Of a stretch of 64,000 nucleotides of DNA, positions 46,475-55,319 are shown in pieces. The stretch's first letter is position 1; every line of letters starts with the position of its first letter. Source of the DNA: JALHSW01 sp963720675 (GTDB taxonomy: Bacteria > Actinomycetota > Acidimicrobiia > IMCC26256 > PALSA-555). The notes beneath the pieces were generated by a model that did not search any database, was not told the origin of the DNA, and was given only the letters and a program-made list of their open reading frames with translations. A program made the translations under genes and the position numbers. The stretch is from the NCBI GenBank assembly GCA_963720675.1, contig CAVRGH010000010.1, forward strand, positions 1,426,001 to 1,490,000. The letters are read 5' to 3'.

Positions 46475-46640
46475 TCCTGGACTCCTGTGGGTTGAGTGCG
46501 GACGAGCCGCACGCCGTCTCCGCGCGCTGGGCACGAAGAGCTGCACGAGGAGTCGGCCCGGATCACCGGGTCACAGCCATGTCCCCGTAGGGAGCGGCCC
46601 GACCGAGCACCCAGCATACCAACGAGCCCGAAGCGACCCA
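46475..46640 (-). promoter_or_regulatory. ahcY: structured 5' leader of ahcY, candidate riboswitch-like element
   Basis: On the minus strand a closing helix GCUGGG/CCCAGC (46610-46615 with 46526-46531) surrounds GUCGG/CCGAC (46599-46603 with 46552-46556), a UCCC-UACG-GGGA hairpin (46582-46593) and a CCCGG-UGAU-CCGGG hairpin (46557-46570). A GTGCGG/CCGCAC hairpin follows (46496-46512). GACUCCU (46548-46554) is the exact complement of AGGAGUC at the ribosome binding site (46480-46486) and overlaps one strand of the GUCGG/CCGAC helix, so the two pairings exclude each other. This is the layout of a translational switch. The ligand is unknown; S-adenosylhomocysteine, SAM or a related metabolite would fit. 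The known SAH riboswitch consensus is not matched by eye. Confidence 0.6.
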
Positions 46641-46717
46641 GAAGTCTTCCTGGCTCCGGTGCAGCGTGACGTTCGCTCAGCGAAACCCACGCGGCACGGA
46701 ACGCCCGGGCGACGCCC

Positions 46718-47761
46718 TCAGGGCTGGATCGGGCCGAGCTGGGACTTGAGCTGGGCGATCGCGTCGATGGGGCCGGGGTCGACGTCGTTGTCGAGCGCGA
46801 GGTAGCAGCTGGTCCAGGTGCCGAGGTACATGAGGTCGAGGAGCTGCGCGAGGCGACCTTCTCCCTCGGCCTCCACCTCGAGCACCTGCACGAAGACCTC
46901 TTCGACCATCTCGGTCGCGAGCGTGATCTGTTCCGAGAGGCGTTCGTGCTCGAAGCCATGACGGAGCTGCACGAGGCTCAGCACCTGCCGGGTGACGTCG
47001 CCCTGCTGCCCCCACCCGCAGATCTCCGCGTGGTTCAGCTCGGGGTACGCCCCCCAGAAGGCGGGGGCTTTCGCCGTCTCGTTGATGTCGTTCTTGAAGC
47101 GGCGCGCCGCGACCGCGCCGAGCGCGCCGCCGCCGTAGACGACGGGGATGGTGCGACCGATCTTGCGGGCGAGCTCGCGCGCCGGGTTCTTCACGCCCTC
47201 GACCGCGGGGCGGCACTGGTCGCGTCGGCGCTTGAGCTGCTGCTGGGCCATGACCAGCGACGCGTGCGCTTCCGGGTAGATCCCGAGACGGAACAGGGTC
47301 ACGACGAGCGGCGCGAGCAACGCTCCCAGCGCGCCACGCGGCATCAGCCCCGGGGGACACGGCACCCGCAACGCCCGGTGCTGCGCGGCGAGCTCGTCGA
47401 GCGCACCGCCGCAGGTGACGGCGACCACCGGCGCGCCCGCCTCGAACGCGCCACGCGCCATCGACACCGTCTCCTCGGTGTTCCCGGAGTACGAGAGCGC
47501 GAACACGAGGGTGCGCGGCCCGATGAACGCCGGCGTGCGGTACTGCTTGAGCACGGTGACCGGGACGGGCAGCGAGCTGGCGACGGCCTGCAGCACATCT
47601 CCTGCCATCCCCGAGCCACCCATCCCGAGGATCGCGATCGAGTCGATCGCGTCGCCTGCGGGCAGCGACGAGAGGTCGAGCTCGGCGGCGGCCTCGTGCG
47701 CGACGTCGAGCTGCTCCGGCAGCTCCGCGACCGCGTCCAGGAACCCCAGGGAGTCGGGCAA
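46718..47761 (-). CDS. bifunctional phosphoglucose/phosphomannose isomerase
   Basis: The protein has 347 residues with two SIS folds. The first has SIAILGMGGSGMAGDVL and LSYSGNTEETVSMA, the second VVYGGGALGAVAARRFKNDINETAKAPAFWG with the conserved PELNHAEICGW, which carries the catalytic glutamate and histidine of this archaeal/actinobacterial type. It interconverts glucose-6-, fructose-6- and mannose-6-phosphate. The start is TTG at 47761 (LPDSLGFLDAV), directly after the Trm112-like stop. With manB next door it supplies mannose-1-phosphate for cell-wall glycans. Confidence 0.9.
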   Translation of the reverse strand: MPDSLGFLDAVAELPEQLDVAHEAAAELDLSSLPAGDAIDSIAILGMGGSGMAGDVLQAVASSLPVPVTVLKQYRTPAFIGPRTLVFALSYSGNTEETVSMARGAFEAGAPVVAVTCGGALDELAAQHRALRVPCPPGLMPRGALGALLAPLVVTLFRLGIYPEAHASLVMAQQQLKRRRDQCRPAVEGVKNPARELARKIGRTIPVVYGGGALGAVAARRFKNDINETAKAPAFWGAYPELNHAEICGWGQQGDVTRQVLSLVQLRHGFEHERLSEQITLATEMVEEVFVQVLEVEAEGEGRLAQLLDLMYLGTWTSCYLALDNDVDPGPIDAIAQLKSQLGPIQP

Positions 47762-47765
47762 GGCC

Positions 47766-48002
47766 TCAGGCCTCGAAGGTGGGGGTGACGCCGTCGGCCT
47801 CCGCCTTCGCGAGCAGGCGCTGGTGCTCGGCGTCGTCGACCGTCTCGGCCTCGTCGATCAGCATGATCGGGATGTCGTCACGCACTGCGTAGCGACGCTT
47901 GAGCCGCGGGTTGTAGAGCGACGACTCGTCCTCGAAGTACAGCAGCGGCCCCTTGTCCTCGGGACAGGCGAGGATCTCGAGCAGCTGGGGATCGAGCGAC
48001 AC
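47766..48002 (-). CDS. Trm112-like small zinc-ribbon protein
   Basis: The protein has 78 residues (SLDPQLLEILACPEDKGPLLY, then RYAVRDDIPIMLIDEAE). The family has a single conserved CPxxKGxL element; only one cysteine pair partner is present here, so metal binding is uncertain. Trm112-like proteins activate methyltransferases in eukaryotes and archaea; bacterial members are of unknown function. AAGGAG precedes the GTG at 48002. Actinobacterial genomes commonly place this gene between manB and PGI/PMI. Confidence 0.88.
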   Translation of the reverse strand: MSLDPQLLEILACPEDKGPLLYFEDESSLYNPRLKRRYAVRDDIPIMLIDEAETVDDAEHQRLLAKAEADGVTPTFEA

Positions 48003-48025
48003 GACAGGGCTCCTTGGTCGGGACT

Positions 48026-49393
48026 TCAGTCTGCCTCGCCGCCGATGAGCGCGAGCACCTCGGCGACGTGCTCCGAGCACGATTCGGCGTCGGCGGCCTC
48101 GAGGTTGAGGCGCAGCAGCGGCTCGGTGTTGCTCGACCGGAGGTTGAACCACCAGTCGCCGAGGTCGACGGTGAGGCCGTCGAGGCGGTCCTGCTCGGCC
48201 CCGACGAACGCGGCGGCGACCTGTTCGACCGACGCGAGCGGGTCCGCGACCCGGCGGTTGATCTCCCCCGAGTCCGCGTAGCGCTCGAGCGGGATGCGCA
48301 GCTCCGAGAGCGGCATGCCGGCGCGCGACAGCGTCTCGAGCACGACGAGCGCCGCGATGAGCCCGGAATCGGCGCGGTAGTTGTCGCGGAAGTAGTAGTG
48401 ACCGGAGTGCTCGCCGCCGAAGATGGCCCCGGTCTCGGCCATCACCTGCTTGATGTACGAGTGGCCGACGCGGGTGCGGATCGGGATGCCGCCGAGCTCC
48501 CGCACGATCTCGGGCACCGCCTTCGAACAGATCAGGTTGTGGACCACCGTGCGGTCGGCGTCGGGCGAGTCCTCGGCCTGCCGCTCGAGGATCGCACGGG
48601 CGACGATCGCGGTCGTGAGCGAGCCACTCACGGGCTGCGCCTTGTCATCGACGAGGAACACCCGGTCGGCGTCGCCGTCGAACGCGAGCCCGACGTCGGC
48701 CTGCGCGTCGAGGAGCGCTCGCTGGAGATCCTTCAGGTTCTCGGGCTGGATCGGGTCGGCCGGGTGGTTCGGGAAGGTGCCGTCGAGCTCCTCGAAGAGG
48801 ATGCTGAGGTCGAACGGGAGGCCGTCGAACACCGCGGGCACGACGAGGCCCCCGACACCGTTCGCCGTGTCGGCGACCACGCGGAGCGGCGCGAGCGCGT
48901 CGAGGTCGACGAAGGACCGGACGTGGGCAACGAACTCGGGCAGGAGGTCGAGGGTCTCGGACCGGCCCTGCTCCTCGGCCCGCTCGAGCAGGCCGTCGGC
49001 GACCGCAGCCTTGATCTGCAGCAGGCCGGTCTCCTCACCGACCGGGGCGGCGCCGGCGCGGCACAGCTTGATGCCGTTGTACTCCGCGGGATTGTGGCTC
49101 GCGGTGAACATGGCGGCCGGTGAGTCGAAGTGTCCCGCGGCGAAGTACACGAGGTCGGTGGATGCGTGTCCGAGGTCGACGACATCGGCGCCGGCGAGCG
49201 TCGCTCCCTCGATGAACGCCGCGACGAGCGCCTCACCGGACGGGCGGGAGTCGCGCCCGACGTACACCCGGGCCGCGCCGGTGAAGCCCACGAAGGCGTT
49301 GCCGACCCGGCGCGCGACGGACTCGTCGATCTGGTCGGGATAGACGCCGCGCACGTCGTACGCCTTGAAGATCGCGTCGAGCTCAGCTGTCAT
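48026..49393 (-). CDS. manB: phosphomannomutase/phosphoglucomutase
   Basis: The protein has 455 residues of the alpha-D-phosphohexomutase family. The phosphoserine loop is TASHNPAEYNGIK (about residue 100), the metal loop FDGDADRVFLV, the sugar-recognition loop GEHSGHYYF and the phosphate-binding RSSNTEPLLRL. It interconverts mannose-6- and mannose-1-phosphate (or the glucose forms). The ATG at 49393 overlaps the previous gene by 11 bases. It gives precursors for GDP-mannose and envelope polysaccharides. Confidence 0.93.
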   Translation of the reverse strand: MTAELDAIFKAYDVRGVYPDQIDESVARRVGNAFVGFTGAARVYVGRDSRPSGEALVAAFIEGATLAGADVVDLGHASTDLVYFAAGHFDSPAAMFTASHNPAEYNGIKLCRAGAAPVGEETGLLQIKAAVADGLLERAEEQGRSETLDLLPEFVAHVRSFVDLDALAPLRVVADTANGVGGLVVPAVFDGLPFDLSILFEELDGTFPNHPADPIQPENLKDLQRALLDAQADVGLAFDGDADRVFLVDDKAQPVSGSLTTAIVARAILERQAEDSPDADRTVVHNLICSKAVPEIVRELGGIPIRTRVGHSYIKQVMAETGAIFGGEHSGHYYFRDNYRADSGLIAALVVLETLSRAGMPLSELRIPLERYADSGEINRRVADPLASVEQVAAAFVGAEQDRLDGLTVDLGDWWFNLRSSNTEPLLRLNLEAADAESCSEHVAEVLALIGGEAD

Positions 49394-52022
49394 GGATGGG
49401 CACCGGGTCGGACTCCGCGAGTGGGCGGTCCATGGTACCGGCACCCCGATTCCACCTGATGGGGCGTTCCGCGGCGCCACCGGACGGCGGCTCCTCGACC
49501 GAGCCGGGCTCCTGCGCCCCGGGCTCAGGAACCCCGGGCTCAGGAACCCCGGGCTCTGGGTTCGAGGGCTCGGAGGTCGAGCCTCGGCGACGCCGACGGA
49601 TGGGCCACCAGACGAGGAGGCCGAGGCCGACGAGGCCGACGAGCGTGCCCAGCCGTCCGAGCCACTCCGCCGTCGTGGTCCCGAACTGCAGCGTGACGTG
49701 CTTCGACGTCGGCACGACCACCATCTGGTTCGGGGTCGCACGGTACGGGCCGTCGGCGCCCTCGGCCTCCCAGTTGGGGAACCACGACTCACGCACGACG
49801 ACGGGTACGCCGGTGCGCGAGACGTCGAACGAGATCGAGTCGTCCGTTCGGTGCACGTTGGTGACGTCGACCGTCGGCAGCGGTTCCTTCGGCTGCTTGC
49901 GGGCGGCCTCGGTCCCGGAGTGCTGCCACGCCGCGGGACCGTCGTCGACGAGCACACGGTCGAGCGCCTCCGGGTCGTTGAACCACGGCACTGCGATGCA
50001 GTCCTGCCACTCGTGGATGCGCAGGTCCTTCGGGTCGAGCCCGAGATCCTCGAGACGCTGCAGGCATGCAGCCTCGTCGCGGCTGCTGAACTCGTCGACG
50101 ACCACCGGCTGGTTCTCCAGTGGGCTCACGAGCTCGGAGTCCTGGACGCGATAGATGCTCCAGCCCAGCGGCTGCGCCTTGTCGAAGTCGGGGGACGTCG
50201 CGACCAGGCGCAAGCGCGGGTCGGCGTCGGCGAGGGTCTTGGTCGCGTCGGCATGCACCGCGAGGTACCGGATGCCGAGCGTCTGCAACCACTGCACGCC
50301 CAGCCCGAAGTCGGCCTGGGTCCGATACGGCACACCGCGCACCGCGCCCGACGAGTTGCCCGCCGCTGCGAGTGCTGCGGTTGCCATGAAGTGATACGGC
50401 GTCGAGGCCGAGGCCTCGTAGTACACGCCCTCGTTCGACGAGATCCGTCCGTCGGTCCAGTACGGCAGGAGCATGAGGGCGAGCGGCGACCCGTACACGT
50501 TCAGCTGCGAGTTGCCCTCCCACAACAGGCGACCGGGCGGGAGCTGGGACGCCGCGTCGATGAACGCGCGGTACTCGTCGTACTGCTTCGCCGGCGTCGC
50601 TCCGTCGCCGGTCGTGTCCTCGTAGCCGCGGTAGTTCCAGCGCGCCCAGTACGGGATGAAGTCCTTGTTGTCGTTGAACGCGTACAACGCCCCGACCGCG
50701 AGGACCACGGTGAGCACGCCGGCGACGACCGACGCGATCAGCCTCGGTGGGGTGCGCGACTCCTCGCGCTCGGCGGTGCGCCGCGCGACCCAGGCGCCGC
50801 CGCGGATCGTCTCCGCGACCCCCAGGCCCATGAGCAGGAAGATCCCGAGGTACCAGAACGGGAGGAATCGCAGGTTCCAGGCCGGGGTCGCCTGGACGTC
50901 CTCCCAGAACCGGAACATCAGGCCGGAGCACGCGGTGATCACGACGACGACGAGCGTCCCGCGCCGACGCCCGACCAGTCCGCCGATCAGCGCCGCGCCG
51001 ATGAGCACCGTTGCGCCCCACTCCCACGGCCAGAGGCTCTGGAACCCGAAGAGGTAGCTGGGGAACAGGTAGTCGCCGTACTGCGTGATCGGCGTGTACC
51101 GCATGTCGGTCGTGTACCCGAGCACCGCCAGGAGCGGAACGGTCCACACCGCGGTGAGGAGCCCGCCGACGGCCGCGATCGCCGCCGCGCGCTTGAGCGT
51201 TGTGATCGGCCCGGCCGCGATCCAGACGACGAGCGCACCCACGGCGGCGAAGATCGCCACCACGAGGTGGCTCATGATCACGAGCGCGAAGAGCAGTGCA
51301 GGGATCCACATGCGCCGGCCGTTGCGCAACGACGCCGCCAAGGTCCCGAGGAAGGCCAGTGCGAACGCGAGCGCCATCGTGTACGAGAACTCGCCCGCCA
51401 GCGTGCTCGCGAGCGTGCCGCCCGCGATGTGCTGGTTGAACGCGATGCCCTGGGCGAGCGAGCTCGTGCCCGGGTCGCCGGTGAAGAAGAGGAACCCGGT
51501 GGCCGCGACCGCGAACGCGGCGGGCGAGGGACGGGGGAGGCGCAGGCCGCGGGCGAACACGTACGCACCGATCGGCAGGAGCACCGGACCGACGACGGTG
51601 CCGAGCTTGAACGCGATGTTGTAGGGGAAGACGACGTCGAGACCGACGATCGTCAGTGCGGGGATCGGGAAGTAGAACTGGCCCGCCGGGAAGCCGCCGT
51701 AGAAGTCCGGTGACCAGCCCGACAACCGCCACGGCAGCAAGTGGTCACGCAGGTACGCGGGCCACCAGACGTGCGCGGCGGTGTCCCCGCCGGCCGGGGT
51801 CGTGTTGCGGAACAGCAGGCTCGGCTCGAGCTGCACGAAGATGAACGCGCAGCACGCCGCGAGGACGAGGAGTCCGACCCAGAGGTCGATGCGTGCCCAC
51901 CACGATTCGTCGCGTGGCGGGGTCGGCGCGTCGCTCGGGCTCCCACGATCGGGTGGATCCTGATGGCCCGGTTGCCCGTCGGACGGCGTGGACGACTCGT
52001 CGAGATCCGTCGTCACCGCCAT
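49383..52022 (-). CDS. 6-pyruvoyl-tetrahydropterin synthase-related polytopic membrane protein
   Basis: The protein has 879 residues. About 12 membrane segments fill residues 45-450, with the family element TTPAGGDTAAHVWWPAYLRD and FYGGFPAGQFYFPIPA near the N-terminus, followed by a large extracytoplasmic region with GYEDTTGDGATPAKQYDEYR. A last membrane segment (LGTLVGLVGLGLLVWWPI) precedes a proline-rich acidic tail with EPGVP repeats. Despite the family name it resembles GT-C glycosyltransferases or YfhO-type membrane proteins. The position next to manB suggests an envelope glycan role. ATG at 52022. Confidence 0.82.
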   Translation of the reverse strand: MAVTTDLDESSTPSDGQPGHQDPPDRGSPSDAPTPPRDESWWARIDLWVGLLVLAACCAFIFVQLEPSLLFRNTTPAGGDTAAHVWWPAYLRDHLLPWRLSGWSPDFYGGFPAGQFYFPIPALTIVGLDVVFPYNIAFKLGTVVGPVLLPIGAYVFARGLRLPRPSPAAFAVAATGFLFFTGDPGTSSLAQGIAFNQHIAGGTLASTLAGEFSYTMALAFALAFLGTLAASLRNGRRMWIPALLFALVIMSHLVVAIFAAVGALVVWIAAGPITTLKRAAAIAAVGGLLTAVWTVPLLAVLGYTTDMRYTPITQYGDYLFPSYLFGFQSLWPWEWGATVLIGAALIGGLVGRRRGTLVVVVITACSGLMFRFWEDVQATPAWNLRFLPFWYLGIFLLMGLGVAETIRGGAWVARRTAEREESRTPPRLIASVVAGVLTVVLAVGALYAFNDNKDFIPYWARWNYRGYEDTTGDGATPAKQYDEYRAFIDAASQLPPGRLLWEGNSQLNVYGSPLALMLLPYWTDGRISSNEGVYYEASASTPYHFMATAALAAAGNSSGAVRGVPYRTQADFGLGVQWLQTLGIRYLAVHADATKTLADADPRLRLVATSPDFDKAQPLGWSIYRVQDSELVSPLENQPVVVDEFSSRDEAACLQRLEDLGLDPKDLRIHEWQDCIAVPWFNDPEALDRVLVDDGPAAWQHSGTEAARKQPKEPLPTVDVTNVHRTDDSISFDVSRTGVPVVVRESWFPNWEAEGADGPYRATPNQMVVVPTSKHVTLQFGTTTAEWLGRLGTLVGLVGLGLLVWWPIRRRRRGSTSEPSNPEPGVPEPGVPEPGAQEPGSVEEPPSGGAAERPIRWNRGAGTMDRPLAESDPVPIHDS
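49517..49561. repeat. 15-base tandem repeat in the membrane protein tail
   Basis: CCCCGGGCTCAGGAA occurs at 49517-49531 and 49532-49546, with a diverged third copy at 49547-49561. On the coding strand it gives PEPGV-type pentapeptides of the cytoplasmic or wall-facing tail. Confidence 0.75.
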
Positions 52023-52079
52023 GCCGACAGCCTGCCAGCAGCTGGCGTCACTCCAGGGTCATGGAGCAGCCGAGCGCCC

Positions 52080-52102
52080 GCGCACGGGGTATCCCCGTGC
52101 GC
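52080..52102. terminator. 10-pair hairpin between the zinc ribbon and the membrane protein gene
   Basis: GCGCACGGGG (52080-52089) and CCCCGTGCGC (52093-52102) form a perfect stem over a TAT loop, 18 bases after the zinc ribbon stop. It probably ends or attenuates that transcript. Confidence 0.6.
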
Positions 52103-52120
52103 AGCGAGCGCGACCAGGAA

Positions 52121-52285
52121 CTAGGCGCGGACGAGCTCGAGGACGCGGTCCAACGGGATCTGCCCCTCGGTCGACTCCCAGGTCTGACGCTCGCAGCTGC
52201 CGCAGCGGCGGAACGTGAGCTCGGAACCCGCGACTTGCATACGGATCTCGATCAGCTCGGCCTTGTCACAAGTCGGACAGCGCAT
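52121..52285 (-). CDS. small CxxC zinc-ribbon protein
   Basis: A protein of 54 residues: MRCPTCDKAELIEIRMQV, then RRCGSCERQTWES and a short C-terminus DRVLELVRA. Two CxxC pairs (CPTC and CGSC) 26 residues apart suggest a small zinc ribbon. GGAGG lies five bases before the ATG at 52285. It is downstream of the CPBP protease gene by 62 bases. Such micro-proteins may bind nucleic acid or partner proteins; no function can be assigned. Confidence 0.75.
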   Translation of the reverse strand: MRCPTCDKAELIEIRMQVAGSELTFRRCGSCERQTWESTEGQIPLDRVLELVRA

Positions 52286-52347
52286 TTCGACCTCCCAGTC
52301 GTGTTCCCCGCGTTGGGTATCGACCGGGAGGTCCGAGAACTTGAGCC

Positions 52348-53103
52348 TCAGGAGGACGTCATGATCAGGATCGAGGCCAGCAGGTTGAATCCCACGTGCA
52401 GCATCACGGATTGGGACAGGTCCCCCGTCTTCGTGGCCCGCCAGCCGCTCACGAGGCCCAGGAGCAGGAACGCCGGGACGTAGTAGACGGTCTCGGGGTC
52501 CAGCAGGACGTGGACCAGGGCGAAGGCCAGCGCCGAGACGAAGATGGCCCGGGTGGGGTCGGTTCGGCGGAGCAGGCCACGGAGCAGCGCGCCCCGGAAC
52601 AGCAGCTCCTCCGCCAGCGGGGCGAGCAGCACCACCCCGAGGGCGAAGAGGGGCACCTCGATCCCATTGGCGTTCTCGAACTGCTTCACGACCTCCTGGG
52701 AGGAGTCCCGCAACCCCGCCAGCTCGGTGATCGGGAGGAGCATCCACCCGGCCACGAGCGAGAGCCCGAGCCCGGCGGCGATCCAGGCCAGGTCGCGCGG
52801 GCGGATCCGCAGCCCGAAGTCGGCGCGGAGGCTCCCCAACCCCTTGGAGCGGGAGATGAACGCCAGACCGCCGATGATCGCCAGGTTCTGGGCGAGCAGC
52901 GACAGCAGCAGCGCGGAGACCTCGAGGTCCTTCGGGACCCCGCTGTCCGGGATGTGGGTTCGGGTGGCCGCGATGTAGACGGCCATCACGACGAGCGCGA
53001 GCACCGCTCCGAGGAACCCGGCCACCCACGCGAGCAGCGCGTCCGGGATCCCCCACCGCAAGCGCACGGGCGCGGGCATCGAACCTGCGGGGTGCGCCTC
53101 CAT
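52348..53103 (-). CDS. CPBP family intramembrane metalloprotease (Rce1-like)
   Basis: About 251 residues with roughly eight hydrophobic segments. The catalytic motifs of the CPBP/Rce1 family are visible: EELLFRGALLRGLL (EExxxR, about residue 165), FALVHVLLD and VMLHVGFNLLAS. Bacterial members act as bacteriocin immunity proteins or proteases of unknown substrate. Three starts are possible (TTG 53112, ATG 53103, ATG 53079); I took 53103 because GAGG lies close upstream. It is divergent from ftsH. Confidence 0.86.
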   Translation of the reverse strand: MEAHPAGSMPAPVRLRWGIPDALLAWVAGFLGAVLALVVMAVYIAATRTHIPDSGVPKDLEVSALLLSLLAQNLAIIGGLAFISRSKGLGSLRADFGLRIRPRDLAWIAAGLGLSLVAGWMLLPITELAGLRDSSQEVVKQFENANGIEVPLFALGVVLLAPLAEELLFRGALLRGLLRRTDPTRAIFVSALAFALVHVLLDPETVYYVPAFLLLGLVSGWRATKTGDLSQSVMLHVGFNLLASILIMTSS

Positions 53104-53182
53104 CCGCCTCAAACTAGCGGTGGCGCCCCCGATGCCCGGCCCGGCGCCGACGCCCGAGGTCGCGTCACCGGAATCGGGGCCG

Positions 53183-53188
53183 TACGAT
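53183..53188 (+). promoter_or_regulatory. possible -10 element of ftsH
   Basis: TACGAT fits the actinobacterial TAnnnT pattern and lies 46 bases before the chosen ftsH start. No convincing -35 element is seen, so confidence is low. Confidence 0.3.
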
Positions 53189-53234
53189 GGGCGTTCCGGA
53201 GAAGACCCGACTCTCCGAAAGCACTGGAGCTTCC

Positions 53235-55304
53235 ATGAGCCGCCCCCCGTCCGAGATGCCGCCGGGTCGCCCCGCGGGCGGACCCGAGCGTCGTCCCGGT
53301 GACGGTCGCCCGACCCCGCCGACGTCCGGTCCCCCGTCGTGGACGCGAGTGCTCCCCTGGCTGCTCATCCTGGCGCTCGTCGGTGTGTTCGCGCTCACGA
53401 ACGTCTTCTCGATCGACGGCGGTTCCTCGAAGGAGCTCACGTTCTCGGAGTTCACCAGCGCGGTGCAGAACGAGAACGTCAAGAGCGTCGACTACGACCC
53501 CGAGACCGGCAAGATCTCGGGCGTGCTCAAGGCCGAGCGCGACGGCACCAAGGACTTCACGTCCGAGGGCCCGACCAACGACCTCCCGGCCGCGACGCTG
53601 AAGCTCCTGAAGGCCCAGAAGGTCGACCTCAACTACCAGCGCCAGGGCTCGAACTTCCTGCTCGACCTGCTGCCGCTGCTGCTCCCGCTGCTGCTGGTGA
53701 TCGCGTTCTTCGTCTGGATGAGTCGCCGGGCCCAGGGTCAGATGGGCGCGGTGATGAACATCGGCCGGAGCAAGGCGAAGGTCTACAACACCGAGAAGCC
53801 GAAGACGACGTTCGAGGACGTTGCGGGCTACGGCAACGTCAAGGCCGAGATCGCCGAGGTCGTCGACTTCCTGAAGTACCCCGCGAAGTTCAAGCAGATC
53901 GGCGCACGGATCCCCAAGGGTGTGCTCCTGGTCGGCCCGCCGGGAACCGGCAAGACGCTGATCGCCCGCGCGGTCGCGGGCGAGGCCGGCGTGCCGTTCA
54001 TCTCGGTCACCGGTTCGGACTTCATGGAGATGTTCGTCGGTGTCGGGGCGGCGCGCGTGCGTGACCTGTTCCAGACCGCACGCAAGCAGGCCCCGGCGAT
54101 CATCTTCGTCGACGAGATCGATTCGATCGGCCGCAAGCGCGGCGCCGGGCTCGGCGGCGGGCACGACGAGCGCGAGCAGACGCTCAACCAGATGCTCGCC
54201 GAGATGGATGGGTTCGAGGCGACCGAGGGCATCGTGATGATGGCCGCGACCAACCGCCCCGACGTGCTCGACACCGCACTGCTCCGCCCGGGTCGCTTCG
54301 ACCGCCAGATCGTCGTGCCGCTCCCCACCCAGGAGGAGCGCACCCAGATCCTCCGCGTGCACATGAAGGACAAGAAGATGTCGGCCGAGGTCGACGTCGC
54401 GGTCGTCGCGCGCGGCACGCCCGGGATGTCCGGTGCCGACCTGTCGAACCTCGTGAACGAAGCCGCGCTCCACGCGGTGCGACGCGGTGCCGCGATCGTC
54501 GAGAGCGAGGACTTCGAAGCGGCGCGTGACCGTGTGCTGATGGGCCTCAAGCGCGACTCCATGGCGATCAACGACGAGGAGAAGGAGGTCATCGCGTACC
54601 ACGAAGGTGGACACGCGGTGCTCGCCTACGTCCTCGACCACGCCGACCCGGTGCACAAGGTGACGATCCTCGCGAGCGGCATGGCCCTCGGGGTCACGCA
54701 CCAGCTCCCCGAGGAAGAGAAGCACATCTACAAGCGCGAGTACATCGCCGACTCCATCGTCGTCGCGCTCGGCGGGCGCGTCGCCGAGGAGCTCGTCTTC
54801 GGTCACGTCTCGACGGGCGCGCAGAACGACCTCGTGCGCATCACCGAGATGGGTCGCAAGATGGTCCGCGAGTGGGGCATGTCCGACCGCATCGGCCCGA
54901 TGGCCTGGGGCTCCCAGGGCGCGGTGTTCCTCGGCGACGACCTGATGCACACCCGCGACTACTCCGACGAGACCGCTCGGGTGATCGACGAGGAGGTCGA
55001 GCGCATCCTCCGACAGGAGGAGAGCCGGGCGAAGCGCATCCTGCGGGTCCACCGTCGCGGCCTCGACGCGGTGGCCCAAGGCCTGTTGGCGCGCGAGACG
55101 CTCGACGGCGCCGAGGTATCCCGGCTGGTCGACGAGGCGATGGGCCGCAAGGCCGGCGGCTACCGGAAGGTGCGTCGGGCCGACGGCACCATCATGGAGA
55201 TGAAGCCGCCCGCGCCGAACGCCTCCGCCCCGAACGGGGGCCGCAAGCCCCGCAAGGCCGCCGGCACCGCCAAGCGCACCGGCCGCAGCCGCACCCGCCG
55301 CTGA
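53235..55304 (+). CDS. ftsH: ATP-dependent zinc metalloprotease FtsH
   Basis: The protein has 689 residues and one intact frame. A proline-rich N-terminus leads to a membrane segment (VLPWLLILALVGVFALTNVF), a periplasmic domain, a second segment (LLDLLPLLLPLLLVIAFFVW), the AAA domain (GPPGTGKT Walker A, IIFVDEID Walker B) and the M41 peptidase site YHEGGHAVLAY (HExxH). The C-terminal tail is basic and low complexity. It degrades membrane and cytosolic proteins. I chose the ATG at 53235 because GGAG lies five bases upstream; an in-frame ATG at 53187 lacks a binding site and overlaps the possible -10 box. Confidence 0.96.
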   Translation: MSRPPSEMPPGRPAGGPERRPGDGRPTPPTSGPPSWTRVLPWLLILALVGVFALTNVFSIDGGSSKELTFSEFTSAVQNENVKSVDYDPETGKISGVLKAERDGTKDFTSEGPTNDLPAATLKLLKAQKVDLNYQRQGSNFLLDLLPLLLPLLLVIAFFVWMSRRAQGQMGAVMNIGRSKAKVYNTEKPKTTFEDVAGYGNVKAEIAEVVDFLKYPAKFKQIGARIPKGVLLVGPPGTGKTLIARAVAGEAGVPFISVTGSDFMEMFVGVGAARVRDLFQTARKQAPAIIFVDEIDSIGRKRGAGLGGGHDEREQTLNQMLAEMDGFEATEGIVMMAATNRPDVLDTALLRPGRFDRQIVVPLPTQEERTQILRVHMKDKKMSAEVDVAVVARGTPGMSGADLSNLVNEAALHAVRRGAAIVESEDFEAARDRVLMGLKRDSMAINDEEKEVIAYHEGGHAVLAYVLDHADPVHKVTILASGMALGVTHQLPEEEKHIYKREYIADSIVVALGGRVAEELVFGHVSTGAQNDLVRITEMGRKMVREWGMSDRIGPMAWGSQGAVFLGDDLMHTRDYSDETARVIDEEVERILRQEESRAKRILRVHRRGLDAVAQGLLARETLDGAEVSRLVDEAMGRKAGGYRKVRRADGTIMEMKPPAPNASAPNGGRKPRKAAGTAKRTGRSRTRR

Positions 55305-55319
55305 GGGGGACGCCCCGCC

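Noticed and set aside
46475..46546. N-terminal extension of AhcY to 46546
   Set aside because: The codons give an Arg-rich sequence unlike any AhcY start, and a good ribosome binding site precedes 46474. The region is better explained as leader RNA.
49365..51713. 782-codon open frame antisense to the PTPS-related gene
   Set aside because: It is a low-complexity arginine-rich shadow; the opposite strand has membrane segments and family motifs.
53187..53234. Earlier ftsH start at 53187
   Set aside because: No ribosome binding site precedes it and it overlaps a possible -10 box. The ATG at 53235 has GGAG at good spacing.
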